DNA from: Heterodera schachtii
Taxonomy: Eukaryota > Nematoda > Chromadorea > Rhabditida > Heteroderidae
NCBI GenBank assembly: GCA_023374025.1
Contig: SIJG01000014.1
Location: 357,077-421,076, forward strand
DNA: 64,000 bases
Direction of reading: 5' to 3'
A model generated the notes under the pieces. It was given only the letters and a program-made list of their open reading frames with translations, was not told where the DNA came from and did not search any database. Of the stretch, positions 10,883 to 23,855 are shown in pieces (within the stretch, counting starts at the first letter, position 1; each line of letters starts with the position of its first letter). The translations under genes and the position numbers were made by a program.

Positions 10883-13376
10883 TTGGGCTTCGCTTCTGAT
10901 GGAGGGAATCGCACTTAAAAATGAAACAGAATTTCCTTTTTTCTTTGGTCGTTTTGTCGCCATTTTCCATCAAATGCTTTTTGTGCTAATATTCTGTTCA
11001 TGAGTGGCGTCATTCAACTTGAACTTTCAATTAAATTTGACTTTATTTTCTCTTCGCAATTAAAACATTTTTTGCTTTTGCCTACGCAATTTGGGGCTTT
11101 CTGAAGCCAAATTAATTAAGACCGATTTCACTTAATAAAGCCTTGGTTGTTTGTTCCAAAAGAATTGTCGTGTCGTTGAAGAGGAAAGGCGAATTTAAAT
11201 ATCAATATTACTTTTTCTATTATACCCTTTTTAATGTGCGGTCATAAAAAAGCATTTTTATGAAATTTATTTACAAACAAAAAATTCACTAATTTGATGC
11301 CGTTTTTACTGTCATATAAAAGGAATCAGTCATAAATTAATTAATGCAAAGAAGCTAAACAATAAATAGATAGTTAATTTCCTACCAATTTTTTCAGTAT
11401 TTTACCGTATTTAAAAAAAATTTTCATTAAATCCGTTTATAAATCCAAATTGCTGCCTTTTCTCACAAATTATACAGTATCCTACCGTATTTTAAAAAAT
11501 ATTTATGTTTGCAATTACTTTTTGCTTCAGAATGACAATGGATTTTTTGACATCGTTCGTTTTATTCACTTTTAATCCGATTGAGTGGCAACGCTTTTTT
11601 TGTCCTTGGAACTTTTAAGCGGTTCATCATCATCAATTTATGGAAATTGAAATAATAATTTTATTTTATGTGCGTCACTTTATATTTTTCCATCGTTTTT
11701 CCTCCGTCCATCGGCCGATTTTGCTTTTTTCACAATGCTAATGAAAAGCTTAATATTATTATAGGAATCAATGAATAAAGAGTTTTGAGAGGGAACAATT
11801 GAGTTGGAGAGGGAAGGGAAGGAAAAAGCAAAGGGACGGAGGGAAAAGGGGGGGGGGAGAGAAGGCACTCATTCAGTTGGATGGACGCGACCACTCGGCC
11901 GCCTCATTGTCGGATGAATGAATGGACGCAAAAGAAGGGAATGGCAAAAGTTTGAGACACGCCCCCCCCCCCCCGGGGGACGCCGCGGCGGGCGCCCTTT
12001 GTTGTGCCTCCTCCGCTCGCTCGGAATGCGGCGGCGGCTGAGGTTGGAATTGGAGTTTGGCTGCTGCGTTTGTCCCGGCCCATCCATCGCTCGCACTTCG
12101 ACAATTATATTCCTTCTCCCCGCCACCATTCCCTTCTCGCCATTTTTGGTGGGTTTCCTAACACTTTGTGTCCCTCCGTCCCTTCCCCGTCATTCCCTCC
12201 CCCCCCCCGCCGACCGACAAAATATTGGCGCCATTGAGATGGAGTTGGAGGGTCCTTCTCCCCCCCCCCCCCCCCCCCTCCCTGCCCAGGGCAGGCGCTG
12301 CAACACAGCCGTCGTCTTTGGCTGGTTGGAATGCAATGGAAGGCTGTGGGGGGAGGGTAATGATGCGGCGTCGGGCGCCACACCATTTTGACCCCCCCCC
12401 CCTCGCCCATTCACAATCAATTAACCAACCAATCAAACAATTGCGGCTCATTTTGCGGCAGAGCTAATAAACGGGGAGAGCGCACTCCAAAGGCCACAAC
12501 AATAGACTAAAAAAAACAGCCGAACCAAGCCAATTCCATCGGATTCGCCTAATTGACGTTTATTTCTCCAAATTTAAATACTGACATTTATTCAACTTAT
12601 GATTGTTGCCCATTTATCTGTTCATTTCTGATTGATTCGTTAATTTTTTAATTATTTTTTGCCCCTTTTATATTTTTCAAAGTTTTAGCTCACTCTTTTC
12701 GTGTTACAATAAGCACAAAGTTTGACTACACCCGCCTCAAATTCCTCATTTTTGTCAAATTGCTTATCCAATCATTCAAGTGAAAACTCATAAGGAAAAG
12801 CCGTCAAACTGGACGTAATTTCACAACGACAAAAACAACTGAACGGCACAACAGACAAATTGCCACAAAACAAACAAATTAGCATCAACGGCCTACCAAA
12901 TCAGCATCAAAATCTTATAATAAACGGTAGAAAAAGCAAAAAAGTTAAAAATGGAGGATTGAGTAACCAATTGATGAGAAAGAATTGTCAATGATTGGTT
13001 GATAAGAAGATGATAAGGATAAAGCTTTTACAAGGATAATGGACTAATATTATTGAATAAAAAAGATAATGGACAACAGCGAGCTGCGAAAAATACGAAT
13101 AATAGACACGGAGAGAGAGTAAATAATGTTATAATGTTGTGATATGGGGGGGGGGGGGAGGGAAAGGGCCGGGGTTTGCCCCCCCCCCCCCCCGCCCTTT
13201 CCCTTTGCAACGGCTAATCGAATATCGCCGCTTCTTCCGCCAGCTGTCAATTGTTAAGGGCCGAATATGCTTCTCACTTTAATGAAAATATTCGAAATTA
13301 ATTTCATAGTTTTAATTTTTATTTTGCATTTGAATTATCTTTTTTTTTTAGCTTTTGCTTATTTTTTAATTCTCAG
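10883..13376. other. Intergenic region, may hold the 5' exon of SHOC2
   Basis: The AT-rich left half includes AATAAA near 11133 for the RHO-1 transcript, and tacagtatcctaccgta-like motifs near 11395-11490. From 11840 to 12420 and around 13145-13195 it contains long C or G runs (for example 11962, 12250-12280, 13145-13160, 13180-13193) with purine/pyrimidine-biased open frames that I reject as genes. The SHOC2 start codon is not visible in its first recognised exon, so an upstream 5' coding exon may be here. Confidence 0.45.
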
Positions 13377-16300
13377 GAGAAGTGGAAGCGAGCGCAAGGC
13401 AAAACGGACAACATCAGAACAGAAACCACCACAGACACAGCCACCACCAGCAGAAGAAGTTGAGCCGAAGGCACAGCAAAGAATTGCTGCAGCAGGAGCG
13501 GTGTTCGTCCTCGTCAAGTGTGATCAGCACCAGCACAAACAGTTCCGTTGTTTCGTTTGAACCGAAGGGCAACGACGACCGGCGGGAGCACTTTCTCCCG
13601 GCCGACAAATTCGCTCTCTGTTTTCAGGTGGTACTTTTGACAAAATCTTATTTTTTTGTTTTTGTGTTATCCAAACTGATTAATAATGCTAACACTTTCA
13701 GAAAGCACTGCTCGTCGGCAGAAAATTGGACGACAAAATCCGTTCCTCAAGCAATTCCATGGAAAAAAAGTCGGAGAATGGCGCCATGGAACAGCCGTTG
13801 GAGTTCCGTCCGCAGCACAACAGCAGCGTAAGGGCAGCAAATTGGATGAATATTCATTGGCTTAACGGGGGACTGTCATTTCCTGCAGAATTGTGACGGC
13901 GGCGGAAGTGCACTTTCTGCCGGCACGGCAAAGGGCGGAGAGGGCGGGGGGCCGAGGAGCAAATCGCCGGGGGGACACCTCATCAACAAAATATCGAACT
14001 TTGCACGGGGCAAGTACAGAAACAGTCTAAGCGAACGGCAGAGCAACGCAGGTGGGGGCGGAGGAGAAAGTGCGCAAAGTGAGTGAGCCGAGGGATAATT
14101 GGCAAAGCCATGGAAAAGCAAACGAATCGAATGAGGGAAAAGTGTTGCAGGACATCGGCAGGGAGCTGATGAGGTGCAAGGAGATGGGCGAGACTCGGTT
14201 GGACCTCAATTCATCCGAAGTTCGTTCGGATTCGATTTGCTCCCTTCGATTTGGCCCATTCTTTGCCCTTTCAGTTGGCCACCATTCCCTCGTCCATCCA
14301 AACTTTGACTCAACTGACCGAACTCTTCGTTTACAAAGTCTTTCCCTTCTCTCCCCCTTTTTTTATTATTTATTTTTACGTGGATTTTAGAACAAATTGA
14401 CGAATTTACCCTCCGAATTGGGCCATTTGGTCAATTTGCGTATCCTCGGCCTAAGCGAAGTTCGATTGCCTTTTTTTTATTTTGCCATTTTCCCTTTTTT
14501 TGCCAGAATAATCTGTCCACCCTTCCCGAGAGTCTTTCTTCGTTGAAAAAACTCGAAACTTTGGACCTTCGGCACAACAAAATCAGCGAGGCATTTCCAT
14601 TTGCGTCACTTTTATTTTATTTCCCATTTTTAGGAAATTCCTCCCGTCGTTTTTCAGATGGAATCTCTTGAAACGTAAAAGCTTTGTTTCCCTTTTCCTT
14701 TTGTTTTTCTATTTTTTTGTCCTTTTTCAGCTTATGGCTGCGGTACAATAAAATCAAAAATGTTTCTACAGAAATTAGGTCGCCTTTATCTTTCCTTTAC
14801 AAATATTCTTTAATTTCCATTTGATTATTTATTATTATTTTTGTCTTTTTTTAATTTTATTTTTTCAGGCGATTGAAGCGACTGAAAATGATGGATTTGC
14901 GGGAGAACAAAATCACGGAATTGCCCACCTCAATTTCGGAGTTGCATTGTCTTTCCATTTTGCTTTTGTCCTCCAATCAGTTGAAACGAATTCCCGACGG
15001 TTTGTCTCTTTTTTTATTTTGTTTTTATTTCGTATTTTACTTTTTAGAAATTGGCCAATGCGTTCAGCTCACTCAATTGGACATTCAGCATAACGAATTG
15101 GAACACCTTCCCCAATCCATCGGTTTTTCTCCCCCATTTAAAAAAATGCTTTTCCTCTTCCTAAAAAGGCTCTTTGCTCGCTTTGAAACGTTTGGGCATT
15201 CGCTACAACCATTTGTTGGAATTGCCTTCCACTTTGGCACAGTGCACACTTTTGGACGAATTTGTCGTGGAAAGTAACAAATTGCATGCATTGCCGGTAA
15301 GGAAAACGAGGCGGATGAAAAATAGAAGAATTTTTTATTTAAATGATTTAGGAAGGAATTTTGAATGCTTTGCCGAATCTAAAGTCGATCAATTTGAGTC
15401 GGAATCAGCTCAGTGCCATCCCCCAGGGCGGTTATGAACAAGCCGTGGTAAAGTTTTTAAGGGAAAATAGGGGAATATTGACGGGTTGTGCCGAACACCA
15501 ATGAATGAACTTTGATTGAGTCATCCGTCACTTCAGTCAGTCAACGTCGAGCACAATGCCATCTCCAAAGTGCCGTTTGGCATTTTTGCCAAGGCGACTA
15601 ATCTGTCCAAATTGAACTTCAAAGAGAATGAATTGACCGCCTTCCCATTGGGTCGGTTTGGTTGACCAACGGATTTTATATCATTCAATGGTATTTCTTT
15701 CCATCCTTCAGATTTCGGCACTTGGGTGACCATCACTGAGCTGAACGTGTCCAACAACGAAATCCACGAACTTCCGCTCGGTCAGTTTTGGCACCTTTTC
15801 TCTCTTTGGCTTTATCTTTTATCCCTCTCCACTCATTAAGACATTGACAAATTGGTCAACCTCGAGGTGTTAGTTCTGTCCACAAACCGACTCAAAAAAT
15901 TGCCAACACAAATTGGAAGTCTGAGGAGATTACGCGAATTAGGTGGAGGACGGAAAAGAATTTAGGGATGACATTTTAATTTCAGATTTGGAGGAAAACG
16001 AATTGGAAGTCATCCCTTCAGAAATTGGTTTTCTCACAGCGCTTACAAAACTTTGGATTCAGGTAAAACCGTTCGTTCCCTTTTACTTACTTACCAATTC
16101 ATCCTCGTCTTTTTTTCTTTATCTTTGGCACTTTTGCATTTTTTCCATCCCTTTTTCTTTGTTTCAGTCCAATCAGCTCACTTCGCTGCCGCGCACCATT
16201 GGCAATTTGTCCAATTTGGTTGACTTCAGAATAGGCGAAAATCTGCTCACTTTCATTCCCGAAGAAATTGGTGAGAAGCGAATAAAACAGTCAAATTTAA

Positions 16301-16682
16301 TTATTTATTATTTCGAATATTTTCGCATTTAATTGAATCCAATTTGTTTCTAAGGACACTTGGAGAATTTGAAGAGCCTTTACTTGAATGACAATCCGAA
16401 CTTGCACAGGTTCTTCATTCGCCTGTTTCTGCTTTTATCGGAATGCATTCATCTTCCCTCCCCCCCCCCCCCTTCAGTTTGCCCTTCGAACTCGTCCTCT
16501 GCTCATCCCTCGAAATAATGTCCATTGAGAGGTGTCCCCTGTCACAAATCCCCTCAGGTGTTTAGCTCTTAATGGTTTTGTTTTTCAATTTTCTTTCTCC
16601 AGATATAATCGAAGGCGGGCCCAGTCTAGTGATCCAATATTTGAAAATGCACGGGCCCTATCGCGGAGTTCTCAACATGTGA
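13377..16682 (+). CDS. soc-2: SHOC2/SOC-2 leucine-rich repeat scaffold (start not resolved)
   Basis: Many short exons spell a SHOC2 orthologue. A low-complexity N-terminal part (from 13377, His/Gln/Ser/Gly-rich) leads to [19 protein letters not shown]. About 20 leucine-rich repeats follow, such as [73 protein letters not shown] and [19 protein letters not shown]. The end is diagnostic: [20 protein letters not shown] then stop (16680-16682). SHOC2 bridges RAS-GTP (MRAS) and PP1 to dephosphorylate RAF and raise ERK signalling. Most introns cut at the asparagine position of a repeat, so exons match repeats. One intron (14079-14118) is only 40 nt. No ATG is seen in the first exon, so an upstream exon is expected. 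Confidence 0.93.
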
Positions 16683-17804
16683 TCGCCTCTTCTCGCCTTT
16701 TCCTGATCACTCAATGACAAAAGATGCCAATGCCTCTGGACTGCTGCCAATTGAAGATTCATCATTTGTTGCTGTAACATAATGTAAAGCACAAAGCACC
16801 TCTTTTTCTCAATACTTCAGCGAATATTTTTATTGTTATCTTTTAAGCTTTCCTATTTTCCGTTTCATTTTGCCGTTCGTTACTATCAAAAGTTATATTA
16901 TAAGCCCGTCATCTTGTCAGTCATTTTTTGACAGGCATTATTTTGTTTGCCATAATGTTATTTACGAATATATACTTATTAAAATCAACGAATTATTTAT
17001 ATGCATCATTTTTATGGTGTTTTGACACATTTTGCGGGTATTAATCGAATGCTCGTAATAATTATAAATTCTCTGTATGTACAGAATAAAATAACAGTTT
17101 CTTCGTATATGCACGGGGAGTTATGAAAAGACTGATTTATAAAAAGCATTCATTAACTTCCCATTCTTTCTAATAGCATTTTTATAAATCTGTCCTTCAG
17201 TGGTAAGGGGAAAAATGCGCTAGTTGGGAGAGGGATTTAGACAGACCTCGTTCGCGAAATGTTTGAATATGTTGTTCCTGGGGAGGGGTTCGACAAATGG
17301 ATGGAAGATAATAATATATATATATATTAAAATAATAAAATAAGGAGTGAGTGACCGGAGAATGGGGAAGGGGCAGAGGTGAATGAATGTGAAACGTGCA
17401 CCTGTATACAGCTTCCAAGAGTTTGACAAGGTGGGCCAAAGATGAAGGAAATATACAATGTAATGATTGAAGCAAAGGGATGAGGAGGGTCAAATGTACA
17501 ACTGGAAGGGATAAGGAAAATAACTGTACAATTTGAGGGAGTGTGGCGGGAACGAGCGGTTCTGCCCCTGAATGTATGCTGTAGATATATCATTTTGATG
17601 GATGGGCGGGCACGGATACAACTCATCGGTTACACGATTTATAACAGTTCAATATTTTGTACAACATTCTTCTCTCACGGGTTGGTGTCGTTGCCAGGTG
17701 AAAAGCCCGACTGGTCCCATTGGATTATGGGCGACAGCTGATTGTTAAGTGAGGAGCCAATCAGCGGATCCTGCCCCTGAAGTGGCCCTCTGTTCTGAAC
17801 GGAA
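16683..17804. other. Convergent intergenic region
   Basis: These are the 3' flanks of SHOC2 (plus) and hlh-30 (minus). The sequence is AT-rich, with an AATAAA near 17086, and no supported gene. The minus-strand open frames at 17200-17620 lack family features. Confidence 0.6.
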
Positions 17805-20800
17805 TTAGCGGTCATTAAATTTTCGTGGTTGTGTTTGAATGACCTGGAAGGGAAACTCCTCCATGCTCAGCTCTGCGTAATTCACCGCGTTGAACATTTG
17901 GCCTAACTGGGTCTGTGCCGAGGGCCAGTTCAGGCACCCGCCTGGAACTGGCATCAAAAAAGCATTGCCTCCAATTGTGGTCGCTTCTACACGGCACTCA
18001 CTACCACTACCGCCACAAAACTGTTCCTCACCATATTCCATCGATTGTTGTTGCTGCTGTTGCAAAAGGTCCATGTTGTTGCCGCCGTTGTTGCCTTCGT
18101 TGGTGTTATTTGCGTTGGAGTGTTGGCTGAGATAATTGGCCACCTCATTGGACGCATTTCCGATCATAAAGCCATGCTGGTGATTGTGCGTTGGCTCGGA
18201 ATGCGTCATTTTAAGCAGTGTCACGTGTTGTTGCTGGTTGGCCGTTCCAATGGGGCTGGCAATTTGCATGTCTTGCAGACTCGTTGCAATTTTGGTTGCC
18301 TGAGGCGTGCTAGAAGGCGAAAAAGACACCGATTGCTGAGCACAGTTACTGTTGACGCTGTCCTCTGGAGGCTCTTTTTTTATCGACTTGTTGCTGCCGT
18401 TCACTGAAAGTGGCGATAAAGCGCCCAAAACGGGCAAATTGGACGGAGGCACGTTGATGCCATTCTTCTCCAATTGGTGTTCCAATTCCTTAAAGATACA
18501 ATCCCCTGGAAGAAGAGAGCATTCCAGACCCGAACCTGAACCCGCTGAAAATACTGTCGTGTCAGGTCCTCCAACCTTGCGGTTTGCTGCTGTTGCCTGT
18601 AGAGAAAACAAAAGAAATAAACAACCTAATCTACTTATTCAACCAACCCATGCTGACTGATTGACCTGATCATGATCTCTCTGTCTTTTTGCAGCTGACG
18701 AATGTAGTCACAGGATGCCTTCAGAATGGTGCCTTTGTTCAGTTTCATCTCCCTGTGTTCGGTTTCGTTATTTATTTCATTTGTACGGCCTATTTCTTAC
18801 TCGGAAGTCGACTTTGGGAGCATCAGTCCCAACTCCTTGATCCGGTCGTTGATGTTGTACCTCCTCCGCCTTTCGACTGAATTTGCTTTTCGTTATGCCC
18901 TCCCCTCTTTCAGCTCTCCCTTCAACTAACTCATGTTGTGAATGTCTTTCTTGCGTCTGTCTTTGTAAATTTCCGCCTCCGTTAAGCCGTGCTGACCATT
19001 TCCTCCTCCATTTGTCAGTTGTGCATTTTGCGAATTTACGACATTTCCACGACGGATGAAATTCCTAAATCATTACTGAAATCTAACCCTAACACATTAT
19101 ATTTCCATTTTCATTGTCAAAAGTTCACCCCCCACCCATTTTTGGTTCCAACTGTCCGTTCGCCACATACTCAATGTCACACGAAGTTGGTGCACTGCTG
19201 GAAATGATCTGACGGAAGTCTGACTCGTTTTTTGGACTGTACAGTCCAAAGCCAGTACCCCCAGTTTGGAAGCCGGGTGAGCCGCTTTGGATTGAAGCGT
19301 TCTAAATTGGATAGAGTTTGAATGCACAAAGATGACGACGAATGAAAAGGACCGATGAGTCTCGACTGCACGACGTATTCAGTGGAATTGGTCTGCTGGT
19401 CTGGGCGTGCAAACTCTCCGCACAGGAGTAACTGTTCGGCATCTTAAACGAATATTTTGCTAATTCCGATCCCAAACTCAAATTTTAACAAAAGTCAGAA
19501 AAATTAAATTCTTTGAATTTTCGATTTTCTTTCGAATTCCGTTAAGGATTCAAATTGGTAGAAATGAATTATGTTAGATTTGTGATCAGCGACTCCGAAA
19601 CCGCGTGAAAGAACTATATATCTATTTATAAAATTTTTGCAGAAAAAGAAAAAAATATTTTTTCTGAAGACTCTAACCGTAAAGTGCAATACGTAATTCT
19701 TGATTAGCTACTTAAACAACAGGTAGAGATGACCAAATTTCGGTACTTGTACAGTTTGGACCACATAAAAAATTTATTTGTTTTGTTTTTAATGATAAAA
19801 AAGTGTTTCAAGGGGTATTCGGGGTTGCTGAACACGAATATGACGTCCATTTCGACCAATTTCGAACCCGGACCCGAATTCGAACAAAAGTCGAAAAGTC
19901 ATTTTCACCAAACCCACCATTATTATTCAAAATTGATTCAAATGCAAGGAATGGCGGTAATACTGACTTTTACTGGACCCATAAAAAAGGAAATAAAAAG
20001 GCGGCTTTTTACGATTATTCGTTCTACTCGTGGGTTATCGAGGCCTCTGATCACGAATATGATATCAGAATTGTCATATGACATCATCTAATCTTTGATT
20101 TTGTCGAGTCTATGATGTTTCATCAAGTATTTTTTTCATTTTTTAGAATTATAGTAATAAAATATTTTTATGGAGTTATCGGAGTCGCTAATCACGAATA
20201 TGTCATCCATTTCGACCAATTCCTAAACCCTGACCCGAACTCGAACAAAAAATCGAAAGTTCACATTTTTACGAATTCCGAATTTTTCGTCTTAAAAATG
20301 CTTATATGACTTTTTATTGCAGGAATGATGGCTTTTGGTTTGTTTCCGTGCATTTAAACCCTTTTCGAAACATAAATCCAAATTTTGAAAATTGGAATTT
20401 TCGATTTTCTGTTCGAATTTGGGTCGGGTTTAGAATTGGTCGAAATGAATGTCATATTCGTGATCAACGGCCCCAATAACCCCCGAATGGAAAGTAAGAA
20501 CCGTAAAAAAGCCGCCTTTACCCAAATTTCTCAACCAATGAATGGTTGCCAAATCCAAGTTCATCCACGCTCTCAATTGCTGTTCTCTCACCTGTCCTCT
20601 GAGACTGCTTGCCCTTTGCCCGTGATGTTCGCCTTCCATTGAGAGGATCTCGTCAATTATGAATTCGTCAAGCTTAACAGTTCCACGTTTGTCATTTTAT
20701 GACCGGTAATTCCGTCCCCTCCCTCCTCTCTCTTCTTTTACTTGTTGTTGTTGCTGCTGATTGTGCTGATCGTCGCTAGTGTTTGACCTTTGCATTTGCT

Positions 20801-20900
20801 GCTCACTTTTCTGCTGAAATGGCTGTTGAATTATCTGTTGGTGCTGCTGTTGTTGAACCTGAGACACCGGAATTTGGCCCGTCAAAAAATTTTGAAGCAT
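17805..20900 (-). CDS. hlh-30: MITF/TFE-family bHLH-leucine-zipper transcription factor
   Basis: The ATG at 20900-20898 begins [14 protein letters not shown] and a glutamine-rich stretch. An intron then joins it in phase to [16 protein letters not shown], matching the MITF/TFE activation helix. After a large intron (about 20580-19440) comes a Ser/Gly-rich exon pair (starting [11 protein letters not shown], then [20 protein letters not shown]). The basic helix-loop-helix is spread over three exons: [12 protein letters not shown], then [20 protein letters not shown], then [20 protein letters not shown]. The zipper is [18 protein letters not shown] joined to [14 protein letters not shown]. The C-terminal exon is Gln/Asn/Gly-rich and ends KFNDR. 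This class binds E-box/CLEAR sites and drives lysosome and autophagy genes; nuclear entry is restrained by TORC1 and folliculin. Exons 5' of 20900 are possible. Confidence 0.92.
19500..20480. repeat. Cluster of dispersed repeat copies inside the large hlh-30 intron
   Basis: At least five degenerate copies of one motif lie here in both orientations, with cores near 19510-19600, 19810-19890, 20030-20070, 20165-20255 and 20395-20475. The core is gaattcgggtc(c) with ggtcgaaatgaatgtcatat and cgtgatcagcgac. The same core forms the arms of the foldback at 7893-8365, so this is one repeat family that invaded this intron. Confidence 0.75.
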
Positions 20901-22994
20901 TTTTAAAGATAGAAAAATAAAAATATATTTGCCCGTCTAAGTCACAAAGTTTAGAGAGTGTAAGTGTAAGACAATTGGGTGCATTAAAAAGGAACGGGGA
21001 AAATGGAAAATAAAAAAATATATATTAAAAAGAGGGATTGATTGAAAAGTGAATACGTAAAAGTGGGGATGAATGAGGAAAAGAAAAGAAGGGCCAAAGA
21101 ATAGTGAGTACAAAGAAGAAAGGATAAGAGGAGAAAGGGGGAGGGGAACGAAGGCTAAGATAAGTGGGGGAAAGAGAAAACGAACGGACGAACAAAGAAA
21201 GAATGGGGAGGGGGTGGGGGGGGGGGCGGGCTAACAGAGCGGGTAAATGAAGAGAGAGAGTTTAATTTTGGATTAAAGTTTAAAACATTTTGCTAAAGAT
21301 CACCTACCTAATTAATCAACTATGTAATATTAACTTCGGAAAAAGAGAAAACGAATTGAAAAGAAGGAAAACCGATGAGAAAGAAAACTTTGTGAAAAGG
21401 AAAAAGGCGGGAAAAGGAAAAGATGACGAATTCAGAGATGAGCGGAGGCGGCGACAGTAAATGAAAGAAATTCCATTCGGGGATGGCCATTTGGTACGAC
21501 CAAGAGCGAAAGTTATTATGGAGAATGATTTGATTGTAAGCAAGTGGGGGACGCCTCTCTTGGCGTCGCGTCTCATCAACGCTCTACCCATCCTCCGCCG
21601 ATCAGAGACTTTATCGGCGAATGATTAAGAAGGGAGGCCTCCAACCCATTCATAATTGGCCGTTTAATCAGCCAGCAAAGCCAGTTAATCGTTAGTGTGT
21701 AAGAAGGGTGGGAGTGGATGGAACATTGTTGGACGGGGAGGGAGGTGAAGAAGGGGCCCGTCCCCTTCGCTCTCCCCGGGGGTATCGATTGTCCCCTTCC
21801 ACCAATCCCACACTGATATTGCTGCCAGCCACGCCTTCCCCCTCACCCTCCTCTTCCTCTCCTCATATTCCACATCGAACTCCCCACGTTGGCAAACGTC
21901 CAATAGGCTAAAGGATAAAAAGGGAAAGAGCGAAAGGGGAGGGGAGGGAAAGGCGAGAGACTGGTGGCAAGTTAATTGATTGCACCAGTCCCAAAGGAAT
22001 TCGTGGCGGCAGGCAAAGAGGATCATCAAGAGGGGAGAGATGCGAAAAGATGAAAAGAACGGGAGAGAGAGAGAGAGAGAGAGAAACGAAGTAGGAGAGG
22101 GAAAGAGTTGTAATTTATGTTCCGTTCGTTTTATGCATTAACAAATGTAATGGTAGTATTAAAGTTAAAGTTTGTGTTTAAGGAACCAAATGGGGAGGGA
22201 ATGTGGCGGGAAAGATAAGAAGAAGGGTAACACAACGAAGTGAAGTTCAAAAAGGGACTTCGATGCGAAGAGAGAGAGGGGGGGGGGGGGGGGGGGGAAA
22301 GGAGGGAAAGGAGTAGTCGCCTTGGGGTAGTCGCCTTCCGATCTCACGTGGTGGAACCGGTGACGAAAGAGAAAAACAGAGGCGTGGGATCTCTCTTCTG
22401 TGGTTGTTGACTATATACACAGCAGCAGATGCGAGGAAAAGAAGAAATGTTAGGACAGTACGGAAATGGGGACGGAGGGAGGGGAGAGAGTGTTGTGAAA
22501 TAAAGGAAGTTGAAAGCCGGAGGGATGACAAGGTCCTAAAAAATACAGCATCTTTTTAAGGAATACAGTATTTTTCGAAAACACCGAAATTGGTCTGTCC
22601 AAAGTGGGGCGGTTCTAATTTAGAGTGGGGTTCTATTTCAATAAATACGGTACTTAAGAATTACGGTACATCAAAATATTCATCCGGTATAGGTATTAAC
22701 GAAGAGACCTAAACTAATAAAAGCATCCAAAAGCCATTTTGTGTTCTTTCTGTTTCCTCAGACATACACCGTCCGAATGTGTACATATTTGAACTTTTAT
22801 TTTTTATTTTTTGAAAAAGGGGGGAACAAACTGCATTATTACCGAATTTGCTTAATAATGAAATTCAAGAATTTGATGTCTCATGCGAAAAAATGCATTT
22901 GTGCTAATTTGGGTTGTTTGAATTTTAATGTAGGTATTAGAAATTTTTCATGTACTGTATATAAACATGAAAATTTTGATTTCTGCTTGTGGGT
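20901..22994. other. Intergenic region upstream of hlh-30
   Basis: This is purine-rich, low-complexity DNA with a GA microsatellite (22063-22084), G runs (21215-21226, 22278-22298) and, from 22540 to 22680, tacagtattt/tacggta-like AT-rich motifs. Several open frames cross it but are composition shadows. It may hold the hlh-30 promoter; no site can be named. Confidence 0.5.
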
Positions 22995-23675
22995 CTGGTG
23001 TAGAGAAAGGCAAAACAATTTATTTATTAGTTTATTCGGGCGAACAACCTTCACGTTGTTATTTAATTATTAACAATGTTCATTTTGCCAACAACGTATA
23101 AAACAACTTATTTTTAAAATTTCCGTCAATTTTTGAAAATTTATTTTAGCGGGAAATATCACTTGGGAGAGAGATAAGGCAAAATGAGAGAGTGCTGAAC
23201 TTTCAGTCCTGGTCAGACAAAACATTTTTGATGAAGAAATACAAAGAAAAAACAGAGAAAAAATATTTTAATAGAGAGGGTTATCGGAAGAGATTCAAAG
23301 ACATAGAGACAATAGAAACATAATGATAATTCTGCGTCTATGTCCGAAGGAATCAGCGAAGAAGGGAACTAAACTTTCTTGCCATTGCACTCTCTCTTAA
23401 AATTATTTTCTCTACCCTCCTTCATCAAAAATGTTTTGTCTGACCAGTACTGAAAGTTCAGCACCCTCTCATTTTGCCTTATCTCTCTCCCAAGTGATAT
23501 TTTCCGCTAAAATAAATTTTTCAAAAATTGACGGAAATTTTAAAAATAAATTGTTTTATACGTTGTTGGCAAAATGCACATTGTTAATAATTAAATAACA
23601 ACTTAAATGTTGATCTCCGAAGAAACAATTTTTTTCTTAAGAAAAAGTTGTTTTGCCTTTCTCTAGTCTGGTGTG
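22995..23675. repeat. Large foldback (inverted repeat) element upstream of COPB2
   Basis: Two arms of about 245 nt (22995-23240 and 23421-23675) are reverse complements with few differences around a spacer of about 180 nt. Left-arm markers are gtgtagagaaaggcaaaaca, acaacgtataaaacaa and gagataaggcaaaatgagag. The right arm carries their complements ctctcattttgccttatctc, ttgttttatacgttgt and ttgcctttctcta. No transposase frame is seen. The element ends about 180 nt before the COPB2 start. Confidence 0.87.
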
Positions 23676-23855
23676 AGTTAAGTCATACTGAAATGTCAGC
23701 ACTGAAATGACTGTCTCATAATCCCATTTCTCTTTTCTTTCTTTTCGTTTTCTTCGCCATCGCCACGTTCACGTTTAAAAATGTTACCAACCAGCATCTA
23801 AATATTTTAAAGAAACTTTTTTTTTTAAACTTTCTAGAGAGTACATAAAACCTCA

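Noticed and set aside
11869..12467. Several overlapping frames on both strands with Pro/Gly runs
   Set aside because: All arise from G/C homopolymers and overlap each other; no domain or splice support.
20697..20900. Gln-rich minus-strand frame as a separate small gene
   Set aside because: It joins in phase to the MITF-like [16 protein letters not shown] segment, so it is the N-terminus of hlh-30.
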